This document shows positions 7,776 to 16,003 of a DNA stretch of 64,000 nucleotides, piece after piece. The number at the start of each line of letters is the position of its first letter. The first letter of the stretch is position 1. The stretch is from Saccharothrix saharensis (GTDB taxonomy: Bacteria > Actinomycetota > Actinomycetes > Mycobacteriales > Pseudonocardiaceae), in assembly GCF_006716745.1 (NCBI RefSeq), contig NZ_VFPP01000001.1, positions 5,901,386 through 5,965,385 on the forward strand, written 5' to 3'. Made by a program: the position numbers and the translations under genes. The notes under the pieces were generated by a model. That model did no database searches and was not told the DNA's origin. It was given only the letters and a program-made list of their open reading frames with translations.

Positions 7776-8453
7776 TTGTGCCGGACGTGGAACACCGTCT
7801 GCGGCCGTGGGTCCGGGATCGGCGTCCAGTCGTTCGAGGCGGGCGGCACGGTCGTGCACGCGCCGGACACGGCCACCACGTTGGTGCTGTGCAGCGCCTC
7901 GGAGGGCGCGTACGTGGTCGGCCCGCGCGACCGGGCCCGCTACCGCGTGGGCGGCGACGCGCGGCGCACCGTCGTGCGGCTGGCACCGGGCCGGGCCCGG
8001 GCGGTGCTGGACGTGCCGGTGGACGAGCTGGTCGACCGGGTCGTGCCGCTGGGCGAGGTGTGGGGCCGTCCGGTGGGGGACGAGGCCGCGTTGCGGTCGG
8101 CGTTGCTGCGCCGGGTCGCGGCGGTCGATCCGAAGCGGTCGGACCTGGTGCACGCGGCGGCACGGCTGTTGCGCGCGCACGGCGTGGCGGAGACGGCACG
8201 GGCGCTCGCGGTCAGCGAACGGCACCTGCGCACGGTGTTCACCCGGGCGGTCGGGTTGTCGCCCAAGCAGTTCGCCCGGGTGGACCGGGTGCGCCGGGTG
8301 GTGGCGCGGGGCCGGCGCGGCGGGTGGGCGCGGCTGGCGGCCGAGCTCGGCTACTACGACCAGGCGCACCTGAGCCGCGAGTTCCGGGCCACGATGGGCG
8401 TGCCGCCGGACGCGTACCTGGCGGGCGACCTGCCGGCCGCGACCTACTGCTAG
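7776..8453 (+). CDS. AraC-family transcriptional regulator, probably frameshifted near its N-terminus
   Basis: The C-terminal 110 residues form an AraC DNA-binding domain with both helix-turn-helix units (VAETARALAVSERHLRTVF and WARLAAELGYYDQAHLSREF) and the PPDAYL ending. Before it is a short ligand-binding region of the small AraC class. The open frame begins at TTG 7776 with an odd leader rich in Cys and Trp. The frame from GTG 7778 instead reads MPDVEHRLRPWVRD, the usual N-terminus of this class (LRPWV), but shifts out near 7820 at a GGG run. One extra base there would explain both frames. The gene may therefore be broken, or the base may be a sequencing error. It is divergent from the NmrA-like gene and ends 3 bp from the converging GNAT gene. 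Confidence 0.8.
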   Translation: MCRTWNTVCGRGSGIGVQSFEAGGTVVHAPDTATTLVLCSASEGAYVVGPRDRARYRVGGDARRTVVRLAPGRARAVLDVPVDELVDRVVPLGEVWGRPVGDEAALRSALLRRVAAVDPKRSDLVHAAARLLRAHGVAETARALAVSERHLRTVFTRAVGLSPKQFARVDRVRRVVARGRRGGWARLAAELGYYDQAHLSREFRATMGVPPDAYLAGDLPAATYC

Positions 8454-8456
8454 GGG

Positions 8457-8972
8457 TCACGGCTGCTGGAGGTCCCGGGCGAAGAACAGGGCGACCTCGC
8501 CGGCTGCGGGCGTGCCCCGGTAGAACGTGGTGTCCAGGCCGCACAACGTGAACCCGGCCCGCTCGTAGGCGCGCACTGCCGGCACGTTCACCGACGACGT
8601 CTCCAGCCACGCGGTCGACGCGCCGTGCTCGCGGCCGTGCGCGCAGGCGTGGTCGAGCAGGGCCCGGCCGATGCCGCGCCCGCGGTGTCCCGGCGCGACG
8701 GTGATCCGCGCGATCACCAGCCGCCGGTGCCAGTCCTCCGGCTCGACGGCGACGAACCCGCGCACGCGTGGGCCGTCGGCGGCGACGAACACCGTGCCAC
8801 CGGGGTCGTCGTCGGGTGGGAAGACCTTGTGCAACGGCGGGTCGACCTCCGCCGGGCGCAGGGCGAAGCCGTCGGCCGTGACGACGACGTCCAGCACGGT
8901 GTCGGTGGTGAACGAGTCGTCGAGTGCGGCGACCTGGTCGAGGTCGGCGGGCCGGGCGCGGCGCAGTTCCAC
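8457..8972 (-). CDS. GNAT acetyltransferase, streptothricin acetyltransferase-like
   Basis: This 171-residue protein has the GNAT acetyl-CoA site ITVAPGHRGRGIGRALLDHA (motif A) and motif B WLETSSVNVPAVRAYERAGF, then CGLDTTFY. The LET..NVPA..Y...GFT..G.D..Y pattern is that of the streptothricin acetyltransferase branch, which acetylates the beta-lysine amine of the antibiotic. Other members act on unknown amines, so resistance is only a possibility. The GTG start at 8972 lies 4 bp after the stop of the MFS exporter gene, so the two are almost certainly cotranscribed. Exporter plus acetyltransferase fits a small drug-tolerance or self-protection operon. Confidence 0.88.
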   Translation of the reverse strand: MELRRARPADLDQVAALDDSFTTDTVLDVVVTADGFALRPAEVDPPLHKVFPPDDDPGGTVFVAADGPRVRGFVAVEPEDWHRRLVIARITVAPGHRGRGIGRALLDHACAHGREHGASTAWLETSSVNVPAVRAYERAGFTLCGLDTTFYRGTPAAGEVALFFARDLQQP

Positions 8973-8976
8973 GGCG

Positions 8977-10200
8977 CTACAACCTGGCCTTGCGCACGGC
9001 GGTGGTGCTGATCCAGGCCGCTTGGCCGACCAGCCCCGCCACGGCGAGCCACAGCGCGGTCCGGGAGCCGAGCCGGTCGGCCAGCGCGCCGCCGAGCAGC
9101 GCGCCGAACACGATCATGCCCCGGTTCACCGACCGCATGGTGGCGTTCATCCGGCCCAGGAGCCGGTCGGGCGTGATCGACTGCCGGTAGCCCATCTCCA
9201 CCGGTCCGTCCAGGGTGGCCGACAGGTAGAACACGAACTGCGCCGCGCACAGCAGCACGAAGCCGCCCGTGCCGGACGTGGCCAGGGGTACCAGCGCGTA
9301 GCCCACCGGCGTCAGCCAGCGGGCCGCCACGATCACCGGGCCGACGCCGAACCGCCGTCCCGCCGGACCGGACAGCGACGCGCCGAGCAGCCCGCCCAGC
9401 CCGCCGGCGGCGAACGTCACGCCGAACAGGAACGCGTCGAACCCCAGCTCGTCGAGCACCAGCACGCTGTAGATGCCGATCACCATGGACGTGAACAGGA
9501 ACCACGCGTGCGACGCGAACGCCAGCGGCCGCAGCACCTCGTGCCGGTAGACCCACCGCAGCCCTTCGCGCACCTCACCGCGCAGGTCGCGCTTCGGCGG
9601 CGGCTCGACCGGCCGTTCCGCTCGGCGCAGGGTGACCAGCACCAGACCGGAGACCAGGTACGAGACGGCGTCGACGAGCACGGCGAGCGGTCCGCCGATG
9701 ACCTTGACCAGCGCGCCGCCCGCCAGTGGCCCCAGACCCTGCGCGGCGGCCCGGGTCTGCTCCAGCCGGGCGTTGGCGTCGGTGAGGCGCTCGACGGGCA
9801 CGAGCACCGGCAGGAACGACTGGTGCGCCGCGTCGTGGAACAGCGACAACGTCCCGAACACCAGCACCAGCGCGAGCAGCAGCGGCATGGTGAGCGTGCC
9901 GGTGGACGCGGTCAGCGGGACCAGCGCCAGCACGACGGCGCGGGCCACGTCCGCGCCGACCAGCACCGGCAGCCTGCGGCGGCGGTCCACCAACGCGCCC
10001 GCGACCAGCCCGAACAGCAGGTAGGGCAGCCAGCGCGCGGCTTCGAGCATGCCGGTCCCGACGGCGGTCGCGCCGAGCGTCAACACCGCTACGGCCTTGA
10101 GCGCCAACGCGGTGACGTGCGTGCCGGCCAAGGACACCGTGTCCGCGGCCCAGAACCGGACGAACCCCCTGTGGTGCGACAACGTCGTGCGATCGCTCAT
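8977..10200 (-). CDS. MFS exporter (EntS-like)
   Basis: This 407-residue, about 12-helix major facilitator transporter starts at ATG 10200 (MSDRTTLSHHRGFVRFWAAD) behind a G-rich ribosome site. Features of the EntS/drug-efflux branch include ALVDRRRRLPVLVGADVARA in the loop after helix 2-3 and RLTDANARLEQTRAAAQGLG in the middle of the N-terminal half. A long basic central loop (PPPKRDLRGEVREGLRWVY) joins the two halves. It is likely a proton-driven exporter of a small hydrophobic compound or siderophore. It forms an operon with the acetyltransferase gene 4 bp downstream. Confidence 0.9.
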   Translation of the reverse strand: MSDRTTLSHHRGFVRFWAADTVSLAGTHVTALALKAVAVLTLGATAVGTGMLEAARWLPYLLFGLVAGALVDRRRRLPVLVGADVARAVVLALVPLTASTGTLTMPLLLALVLVFGTLSLFHDAAHQSFLPVLVPVERLTDANARLEQTRAAAQGLGPLAGGALVKVIGGPLAVLVDAVSYLVSGLVLVTLRRAERPVEPPPKRDLRGEVREGLRWVYRHEVLRPLAFASHAWFLFTSMVIGIYSVLVLDELGFDAFLFGVTFAAGGLGGLLGASLSGPAGRRFGVGPVIVAARWLTPVGYALVPLATSGTGGFVLLCAAQFVFYLSATLDGPVEMGYRQSITPDRLLGRMNATMRSVNRGMIVFGALLGGALADRLGSRTALWLAVAGLVGQAAWISTTAVRKARL

Positions 10201-10389
10201 GCGGCCACCCCCCCCGGGTCCACCTTCCCAGACGTGCCCGCGAATGGCGGAACCACCGCGTTCCGGCCGCACCACGACCGTCCACTCCGGCGCCCGGTCA
10301 CCCGACGAGACCGGCGCGCACGTCCGGCCTCGGTCGTGCGGGGACTGGGCGGCGGTAGGCGGGTGACGCCGGGGAGCCGAGGCCTGACC

Positions 10390-11805
10390 TCACCGCCGCG
10401 CCGCGCGGGCCAGTGCCCGGCCGATGACCCGGGCGGCGTCGGGGAAGCGGGCCGGGTCGGGGCCGGAGTAGTTGAGGCGGATGAACGAGCCGGGGGGTTC
10501 GGCCGGGAACCACTCCGCGCCGGGTGCGATCACCACGCCCTCGGCCTCGCAGTCGCGCACCAGCCGGTCCCGGTCGGTCGCGTCGGGCAGCCGGGCCCAC
10601 AGGTTCAGCCCGCCGGGCGGCACGTGCTCCAGGTGCGCGTCCGGCACGTGCTCGGCCAGGCAGGCGGCCAGCAGGTCGCGCCGGGCTCGCAGGTGGTGGC
10701 GCAGCGCCCGCAGGTGGGCGCGCCACCCGGGTTGCGTGACGACGTCGAGCGCGGCGGCCTGGAGCACGCCCGCGACGTACATCGACTCCGCGCCCCGGTC
10801 GGCCAGGACGCGGTCGCGCGCCGGGCCGCGGGCGATGACGGCGGCGACCCGCACGGCCGGTGACACGCTCTTCGTCAACGAGCGCAGGTAGACGACGTGG
10901 CCCTCGTCGTCGTGCGCCGCGACGGGCCGCGCGGTGGTGTCGATGCCGAAGTCGTGCGCCCAGTCGTCCTCCACCAGGAACGCGCCGTGCGCGCGGACGA
11001 CGTCCAGGACCTGCCCGACCAGTTCGGGTGACCACTGCGCCCCGGTGGGGTTGGCGTAGTTCGGCTGCGCGTAGAACGCGCGCGCCCCGGTCTCCTCGAA
11101 CGCCCGCGCCAGCTCGTCCGGGTCCGGGCCGGCCGCCCCGCTCGGCACCGGGACCAGCCGCACGCCGGCCTGGGCCGCGGCCAGGATCGCGCCCCAGTAG
11201 GTCGGCGACTCGACCAGCAGCGGCCGGCCGAAGCCGACCAGCGCGCGGAACGTCGAGCTGAGGCCGCTCTGGCTGCCCGGCAGGACCACCACGTCGCGCG
11301 GCGCGGGCGGGGTGACGCCGGCCGGCGTGGCCCGGCCGAGCTCGCCCGCGAACCACGCCCGCAGCTCCGGCAGGCCGGCGGTGTCCGAGCGGGTCAGCGC
11401 CGCGTCGGCCCGGGCGGCCCGGGCGAGCGCGGCGCGCACGAGCCGTTCGGGGAGCAGCTCGCGGTCCGGGTAGCCGGAGTGCAGGCCGATCGCGTCCGGC
11501 GACTGGCCGCGCAGGGGCGTGGCCAGGACGGGCAGGGGCGCTCGCGGTGAGCGCAGCGCACCGGTCTGCCAGCCGTAGTCCGGCGGCCGCACGGTCCGCA
11601 CGGTCCGGACGAACGTGCCGACACCGGGCCGGGACTCGACGAGCCCCTGCGCGGCCAGCACGTGCATCGCCTTCTGGACCGTCACCGGGCTCGCGCCGTA
11701 CTGGGCCGTCAGCGCCCGGTTGGACGGCACCCGCGTGCCCGGCGGCGCTTGCGCGATCCAGGCGCGCAGACCGGCCACGATGCGCGCGCTGCTATCGTCG
11801 GACAT
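10390..11805 (-). CDS. MocR-type regulator (GntR helix-turn-helix plus aminotransferase domain)
   Basis: This 471-residue protein has an N-terminal GntR winged helix (about residues 5-70, with SNRALTAQYGASPVTVQKAM and LVESRPGVGTFV) and a fold-type I aminotransferase-like domain. The PLP-binding lysine is Lys312 in SLTKSVSP; QPNYANPTGAQWSPE and VEDDWAHDF are also typical. Such proteins sense PLP-linked metabolites and control neighbouring genes. The ATG at 11805 lies inside an inverted repeat and overlaps the start codon of the divergent EamA transporter gene (CATG at 11803-11806), which strongly suggests that it regulates the transporter and itself. Confidence 0.92.
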   Translation of the reverse strand: MSDDSSARIVAGLRAWIAQAPPGTRVPSNRALTAQYGASPVTVQKAMHVLAAQGLVESRPGVGTFVRTVRTVRPPDYGWQTGALRSPRAPLPVLATPLRGQSPDAIGLHSGYPDRELLPERLVRAALARAARADAALTRSDTAGLPELRAWFAGELGRATPAGVTPPAPRDVVVLPGSQSGLSSTFRALVGFGRPLLVESPTYWGAILAAAQAGVRLVPVPSGAAGPDPDELARAFEETGARAFYAQPNYANPTGAQWSPELVGQVLDVVRAHGAFLVEDDWAHDFGIDTTARPVAAHDDEGHVVYLRSLTKSVSPAVRVAAVIARGPARDRVLADRGAESMYVAGVLQAAALDVVTQPGWRAHLRALRHHLRARRDLLAACLAEHVPDAHLEHVPPGGLNLWARLPDATDRDRLVRDCEAEGVVIAPGAEWFPAEPPGSFIRLNYSGPDPARFPDAARVIGRALARAARR

Positions 11806-11821
11806 GACAGCCAACGATAGC
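11791..11821. promoter_or_regulatory. Inverted-repeat operator covering two divergent start codons
   Basis: GCTATCGT (11791-11798) and ACGATAGC (11814-11821) form a perfect 8-bp inverted repeat with a 15-bp spacer. A third half-site, GCTATCG, lies at 11845-11851. The CATG carrying both start codons sits in the centre. Because the operator covers both starts, the transcripts are likely leaderless or nearly so, and the MocR protein made from the minus strand is the obvious binder. Confidence 0.65.
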
Positions 11822-12724
11822 GTTACTGTTCCCCCGCCGCCGGTGCTATCGCCCGCGCGAGCCGGCTTGGGATGGGGCCTGCTCGGCGTGGTGGCGTTCT
11901 CGTTCACCGTGCCGTTCACCCGGGTCGCCGTCGCGGGCCTGTCGCCGCTGTTCATCGGCGCGGGACGCGCGGTCGTCGCCGCCCTGCTCGCCGCGGTCGC
12001 GCTCACCGTCACCGGGCAGCGCCTGCCGACCGGTGCGCAGTGGGCGCGGTTGGCCGTGGTCGCCGGCGGGGTGGTGGCGGGCTTCCCGCTGCTGACCTCG
12101 TTCGCGCTCACGACCGCGTCGGCCGCGCACAGCGCCGTGGTGATCGCGTTGCTGCCCGCCGCGACGGCCGTCATGGCCGTGGTGCGCGGCCAGGAACGGC
12201 CGCCGTCGCTGTTCTGGGGCACGGTGGTGGCGGGTGTGGTGGCGGCGTTGGCGTTCGCGTCGTCGTCCGGCGGCGGGTTCGGGCCGCCGAGCTGGTCGGA
12301 CGTGCTGCTGTTCGGCGCGGTGGCCACGGCGGCGGTCGGCTACGCGGAAGGCGGGCTGCTGGCCCGTGAGCTCGGCTCGTGGCAGACGGTGTCGTGGGCG
12401 CTGGTGCTGTCCTCGCCGGTGATGATCACCCTGGCGGTCGTCTCGGCCGTCCAGCGACCGCCCGCGGGGACCGCGACGCAGTGGGCGGCGTTCGGCTACC
12501 TGGCCGTGGTGAGCATGTTCCTCGGCTTCTTCGCCTGGTACCGCGGCCTGGCGATCGGCCCGATGGCGCGGGTCAGCCAGGTGCAGCTGGTCCAGCCGGT
12601 GCTGGGCATCGGCTGGGCGGCGCTGCTGCTGCGCGAGCGGCTGACCTGGCCGACCGTGCTCGGCGGTGTCGCCGTGGTGCTGTGCGCGGCCGTCGCGGTG
12701 CGGGTCCGCCTCGACCGCGGGTGA
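11804..12724 (+). CDS. EamA/DMT-family transporter
   Basis: This 306-residue, ten-helix drug/metabolite transporter has two EamA repeats. Helix 1 is LGWGLLGVVAFSFTVPFTRVAV; the signatures include ALTTASAAHSAVVIALLPAATAVMAV at the end of repeat 1 and AWYRGLAIGPMARVSQVQLVQPVLGI in repeat 2. It probably exports an amino acid or other small metabolite. The start ATG 11804 overlaps the divergent MocR start and has no ribosome site, consistent with a leaderless message. Start choice follows the usual N-terminus of such proteins, with a short polar tail before helix 1. Confidence 0.9.
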   Translation: MTANDSVTVPPPPVLSPARAGLGWGLLGVVAFSFTVPFTRVAVAGLSPLFIGAGRAVVAALLAAVALTVTGQRLPTGAQWARLAVVAGGVVAGFPLLTSFALTTASAAHSAVVIALLPAATAVMAVVRGQERPPSLFWGTVVAGVVAALAFASSSGGGFGPPSWSDVLLFGAVATAAVGYAEGGLLARELGSWQTVSWALVLSSPVMITLAVVSAVQRPPAGTATQWAAFGYLAVVSMFLGFFAWYRGLAIGPMARVSQVQLVQPVLGIGWAALLLRERLTWPTVLGGVAVVLCAAVAVRVRLDRG

Positions 12725-12740
12725 CGCCGTGCCGCGGGCG

Positions 12741-13985
12741 TCAGCAGGACGCGGCGCGGTCGAGCAGCAGCTTGCGCTCCCGCTCGTTGCGGGTGAGCCC
12801 GGCCGCCCGCTCGAACTCCACCCGGGCCTCGGCGTGCCTGCCCAGCTTGACCAGCAGGTCGCCGCGCACGCTCGGCAGCAGGTGGTAACCCTTCAGCGCG
12901 GGCTCGTCCAGCAGCTCGTCCACCAGCTCCAGCCCGACCTCCGGGCCGAACGCCATCCCGATCGCCACCGCGTGGTTCAGCTCCACGATCGGTGACGGCG
13001 CGACCAGCGACAACGCCTCGTACAGCCCGGCGATGCGGGTCCAGTCGGTGTCCTCCGGCACGCGTGCCCGCGCGTGGCACGCGGCGATGGCGGCCTGCAA
13101 CGCGTACGGCCCGCCCGCGCCGCCCAGCGACTCCGCCCTCGCCAACGCCGCCAGGCCGCGGCGGATCAGCAGCTGGTCCCAGCGCGCCCGGTTCTGCGCC
13201 GGCAGCAGCACGGGTTCGCCGTCCGGCCCGACGCGGGCCTTGGTCCGGGACGCCTGGATCTCCAGCAGCGCCACCAGACCGTGCACCTCGGGCTCGCGCG
13301 GCATGAGACCGGCCAGCACGCGGGCCAGCCGCACCGCGTCCTCGCACAGCGCCGGGCGCATCCAGTCGTCGCCCGCGGTGGCCGAGTAGCCCTCGTTGAA
13401 GATCAGGTAGATCACGCCGAGCACGGACGCCAGCCGGGCGTCCCGCTCGTCCTCCGCCGGGACCTCGAACGGGACACCGGCCTTGGCCAGGGTCTTCTTC
13501 GCCCGCACGATCCGCTGCGCCACGGTCGCCTCGGGCACGAGGAACGCGCGGGCGATCTCGTCGGTGGTCAGGCCGCCGAGCATGCGCAGCGTCAACGCGA
13601 CCTGCGCCTCCGTCGAGAGCACGGGGTGGCAGGCGGTGAACACCAGCCGCAGCAGGTCGTCGTCGATCTCACCGACCTTGGCACCGGCGTCCGGCTCGTG
13701 GTCGAACGCGGTGTCGCGCCCGACCTGCTCCAGCTTGCGCTGGTAGTTGCGCTCGCGCCGGATCCGGTCGACGGCCCGGTTCTTCGCCGCCGTCATCAGC
13801 CACGCGCCCGGGTTGCGCGGCACGCCCTGCTCCGGCCACTGCTCCAAGGCCGTGACCAGGGCGTCCTGGGCCAGCTCCTCGGCCAGGCCGACGTCGCGCA
13901 CCATCCGGGCGAGCCCGGCGATCAGGCGCGCGGACTCGATCCGCCACACCGCCTCGACCGCGCGACGCGCATCGGTAGCCACCAC
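12741..13985 (-). CDS. ECF42-group RNA polymerase sigma factor
   Basis: This 414-residue protein has sigma-70 region 2 (about residues 15-85, with LAEELAQDALVTALEQWP and NRAVDRIRRE) and region 4 (about 110-170, with LTTDEIARAFLVPEATVAQRIVRAKKTL). A long C-terminal extension (VIYLIFNEGYSATAG onward, with TPR-like helices) defines the ECF42 group. This group has no classical anti-sigma factor; its genes lie beside DGPF (YCII-domain) proteins, and the C-terminal extension is thought to control activity. The YCII gene lies 54 bp upstream on the same strand and the two should be cotranscribed from the promoter at 14525-14552. A second pair is at 48693-50282. Confidence 0.93.
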   Translation of the reverse strand: MVATDARRAVEAVWRIESARLIAGLARMVRDVGLAEELAQDALVTALEQWPEQGVPRNPGAWLMTAAKNRAVDRIRRERNYQRKLEQVGRDTAFDHEPDAGAKVGEIDDDLLRLVFTACHPVLSTEAQVALTLRMLGGLTTDEIARAFLVPEATVAQRIVRAKKTLAKAGVPFEVPAEDERDARLASVLGVIYLIFNEGYSATAGDDWMRPALCEDAVRLARVLAGLMPREPEVHGLVALLEIQASRTKARVGPDGEPVLLPAQNRARWDQLLIRRGLAALARAESLGGAGGPYALQAAIAACHARARVPEDTDWTRIAGLYEALSLVAPSPIVELNHAVAIGMAFGPEVGLELVDELLDEPALKGYHLLPSVRGDLLVKLGRHAEARVEFERAAGLTRNERERKLLLDRAASC

Positions 13986-14039
13986 GACCCGGGATCAGAT
14001 CAGCTACCGATGCGCGTCGGCAAGCGGCACGGCGGCCCC

Positions 14040-14471
14040 TCAGCCCTGCGAGGCGCGTGCCTCCTGCTCGGCACGCAGCTCGCGCTCGCGGTCCTTCAGC
14101 TCCTCGGAGGCGTTGACGAAGTCGTCCTCGGTGAAGACCTGCCGGATCTCGATCTGCGACTCCTCGCCGGTCGGGTTCGGCACCCGCTTCACCCACTCGA
14201 CCGCTTCCTCCAGCGACTTGACCTCGATCAGCCAGAAGCCCGCGATCAGCTCCTTGGTCTCGGTGAACGGGCCGTCGACCACGGTGCGCTTGTCGCCGGA
14301 GAAGTAGACCCGCGCGCCCTTCGAGCTGGGGTGCAGGCCTTCGCCCGCCAGCATCACGCCCGCCTTGACCAGCTCCTCGTTGAACGCGGCCATCTCGTTG
14401 AGCATCTCCGCGCTCGGCTGAGCCCCGGCCTCGGTGTCCTCGGTCGCCTTCACGATCACCATGAAACGCAT
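14040..14471 (-). CDS. YCII-domain (DGPF) protein, ECF42 partner
   Basis: This 143-residue protein starts at ATG 14471 behind GGGGAGA. It has the YCII ferredoxin-like fold with the signature VDGPFTETKELIAGFWLIEV, whose DGPF motif names the family, plus a charged C-terminal tail (DRERELRAEQEARASQG). DGPF proteins are the usual genomic partners and targets of ECF42 sigma factors; their biochemical role is unknown. An ECF42-type promoter lies 54 bp upstream of the start codon. The tail beyond the domain is absent from the second copy at 49875-50282. Confidence 0.9.
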   Translation of the reverse strand: MRFMVIVKATEDTEAGAQPSAEMLNEMAAFNEELVKAGVMLAGEGLHPSSKGARVYFSGDKRTVVDGPFTETKELIAGFWLIEVKSLEEAVEWVKRVPNPTGEESQIEIRQVFTEDDFVNASEELKDRERELRAEQEARASQG

Positions 14472-14524
14472 GTCGTTCTCCCCTGTCCGTTCGTCGGCCG
14501 GTACATCCTGGCCGCTACTGACGC

Positions 14525-14552
14525 GACGATCGAGCGGGGGCGTGGATCGACA
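14525..14552 (-). promoter_or_regulatory. ECF42-type promoter of the YCII gene
   Basis: On the minus strand TGTCGA (14547-14552) is followed after 18 bp by CGTC (14525-14528). This matches the -35 TGTCGA and -10 CGWC pattern described for ECF42 in Streptomyces venezuelae. Upstream is an A-rich stretch (GCGAAAAAATCTTGG) that is partly shared with the DoxX and second DGPF promoters. Confidence 0.65.
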
Positions 14553-14603
14553 CGTGCGACGAGGTTTTTCCAAGATTTTTTCGCGAGCCCCTGACCAGCG
14601 GTT

Positions 14604-15443
14604 CTAGGTGATGGGTGAGCCGCCGGTGACTCCGATGACCTCGCCGGTGATGTAGCTGGAGTCGGCCGAGGCGAGGAAGACGTACAGCGGCGCCAGCTCC
14701 GCGGGCTGCCCGGCGCGGCCCATCGGCGACTGCTCGCCGAAGTCCTCCACCTTCTCCGGCGGCATGGTGGCCGGGATGAGCGGCGTCCACACCGGACCGG
14801 GGGCGACCGAGTTCACCCGGACCTTCCGGTCGACCAGGTTCTGCGCCAGGCCCTTGGTGAAGTTCACGATCGCCGCCTTGGTGGTGGCGTAGTCGAGGAG
14901 CTGGAAGGAGGGCTGGAAGCCCTGGATGGACGACGTGGTGATGATCGAGGAGCCCTCGGGCATGTGCGGCACGGCGGCCTTGCACAGCCAGAACATCGCG
15001 TACACGTTCGTCTTCATGACGCGGTCGAACTGCTCGGTGGTGATGTCGAGCAGGCCGCCCTCCTGCGCCATCTGGTAGGCGGCGTTGCTGACCAGGACGT
15101 CGATCCGGCCGAACTCCTCGACCGCCCGCGCCACGACCGCCGAGCACTGCGCCTCCTCGACGAGGTCGCCCGGGACGGTGACCGCCTTGCGGCCGGCCTC
15201 CTCCACGAGCCGCGCGGTGTCGCGGGCGTCCTTCTCCTCGGCGGGCAGGTAGGAGATCAGCACGTCGGCGCCCTCGCGCGCGAAGGCCAGCGCGACGGCC
15301 CGCCCGATGCCGGAGTCGCCGCCGGTGATCACGGCTTTCTTGTCGGTGAGCCGTCCCGTGCCGCGGTAGGTCTCCTCACCGTGGTCGGGGGTGGGACGGA
15401 CGTCGTCGGTCAACCCTGGGTACTTGATGGGGGTCTCGGCCAT
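14604..15443 (-). CDS. Short-chain dehydrogenase/reductase (general-stress type)
   Basis: This 279-residue classical SDR has an extended N-terminus (MAETPIKYPGLTDD) typical of the YhdF/YdaD general-stress branch. The cofactor motif is TGGDSGIG (residues 40-47), followed by VLVSNAAYQ, the catalytic TSSIQG serine region and YATTK with Tyr and Lys, then PGPVWTPLIPAT. The cofactor acidic residue pattern suggests NADPH or NAD use with an unknown alcohol or sugar substrate. It lies downstream of the DoxX gene, with a strong hairpin between, in the ECF42 neighbourhood. A stress-response role is inferred from family and context. Confidence 0.9.
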   Translation of the reverse strand: MAETPIKYPGLTDDVRPTPDHGEETYRGTGRLTDKKAVITGGDSGIGRAVALAFAREGADVLISYLPAEEKDARDTARLVEEAGRKAVTVPGDLVEEAQCSAVVARAVEEFGRIDVLVSNAAYQMAQEGGLLDITTEQFDRVMKTNVYAMFWLCKAAVPHMPEGSSIITTSSIQGFQPSFQLLDYATTKAAIVNFTKGLAQNLVDRKVRVNSVAPGPVWTPLIPATMPPEKVEDFGEQSPMGRAGQPAELAPLYVFLASADSSYITGEVIGVTGGSPIT

Positions 15444-15483
15444 GACCGCAGGGTGCCCAGGTGCGCCCGACCTGAACACGTCG

Positions 15484-15516
15484 AAGGGCGCGCCTCCGGG
15501 TGGGAGGCGCGCCCTT
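15484..15516 (-). terminator. Hairpin terminator after the DoxX gene
   Basis: A perfect 14-bp stem (15484-15497 with 15503-15516, sequence AAGGGCGCGCCTCC) with a 5-nt loop lies 19-52 bp beyond the DoxX stop on the minus strand and before the SDR start at 15443. It probably ends or attenuates the DoxX transcript. Confidence 0.75.
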
Positions 15517-15535
15517 CGGGCGTGATGCGGGGGTG

Positions 15536-15979
15536 TCAGCGGCGCAGCGCGCGCTGGACCGTGAAGGCACCGGGGCCCAGGACGGCCAGCAGCAGGAAGA
15601 CCCAGCTGTAGACGGCGGCCAGCTCGCCCATGTTGTGCATCGGCAGCAGCGCTTCCGGCTGGTGGACGGTGAAGTAGGCGTAGGCCATCACGCCGGAGAG
15701 CACGAACGCCGCCGGCCGCGCGGCCAGCCCGGTCAGCACCAGGACCGCGCCGACCAGTTCGATGACGCTGCCGTACCAGCCCGGCCAGGAGCCGAACGCG
15801 ACCGCGCCGCCCTGGCCGTCGACGCCGCCGAGGAAGCCGAGGCCCTGGAGGCCGTGCAGGCCGAACAGGAAGGAGACGACGACGCGGAACGCGGCGAGCA
15901 CCAGGTCGTTGCGCTTGGCGGCGGCGGCGGCGGTGGCGGGGTGGGCGGCGGCGCGGCGGGTGTCGGTCGTGGTGGTCAT
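15536..15979 (-). CDS. DoxX-family membrane protein
   Basis: This 147-residue four-helix protein matches the DoxX family: first helix LAAFRVVVSFLFGLHGLQGLGFLG, then GSVIELVGAVLVLTGLAARPAAFVLSGVMAYAYF and MGELAAVYSWVFLLLAVLGPG. DoxX-type proteins occur in redox and detoxification complexes (for example with SodA and SseA in mycobacteria), but this one has no such partner nearby. The ATG at 15979 is preceded, inside the end of the upstream gene, by an ECF42-like promoter. That ties it to the two DGPF genes rather than to its direct neighbours. Confidence 0.9.
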   Translation of the reverse strand: MTTTTDTRRAAAHPATAAAAAKRNDLVLAAFRVVVSFLFGLHGLQGLGFLGGVDGQGGAVAFGSWPGWYGSVIELVGAVLVLTGLAARPAAFVLSGVMAYAYFTVHQPEALLPMHNMGELAAVYSWVFLLLAVLGPGAFTVQRALRR

Positions 15980-16003
15980 CTCGGGCTCCCCATCTCGGTG
16001 GTC

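Noticed and set aside
4526..7879. A 1,117-codon open frame on the minus strand
   Set aside because: It is the antisense shadow of the LAL regulator; the real NmrA-like gene lies in another frame.
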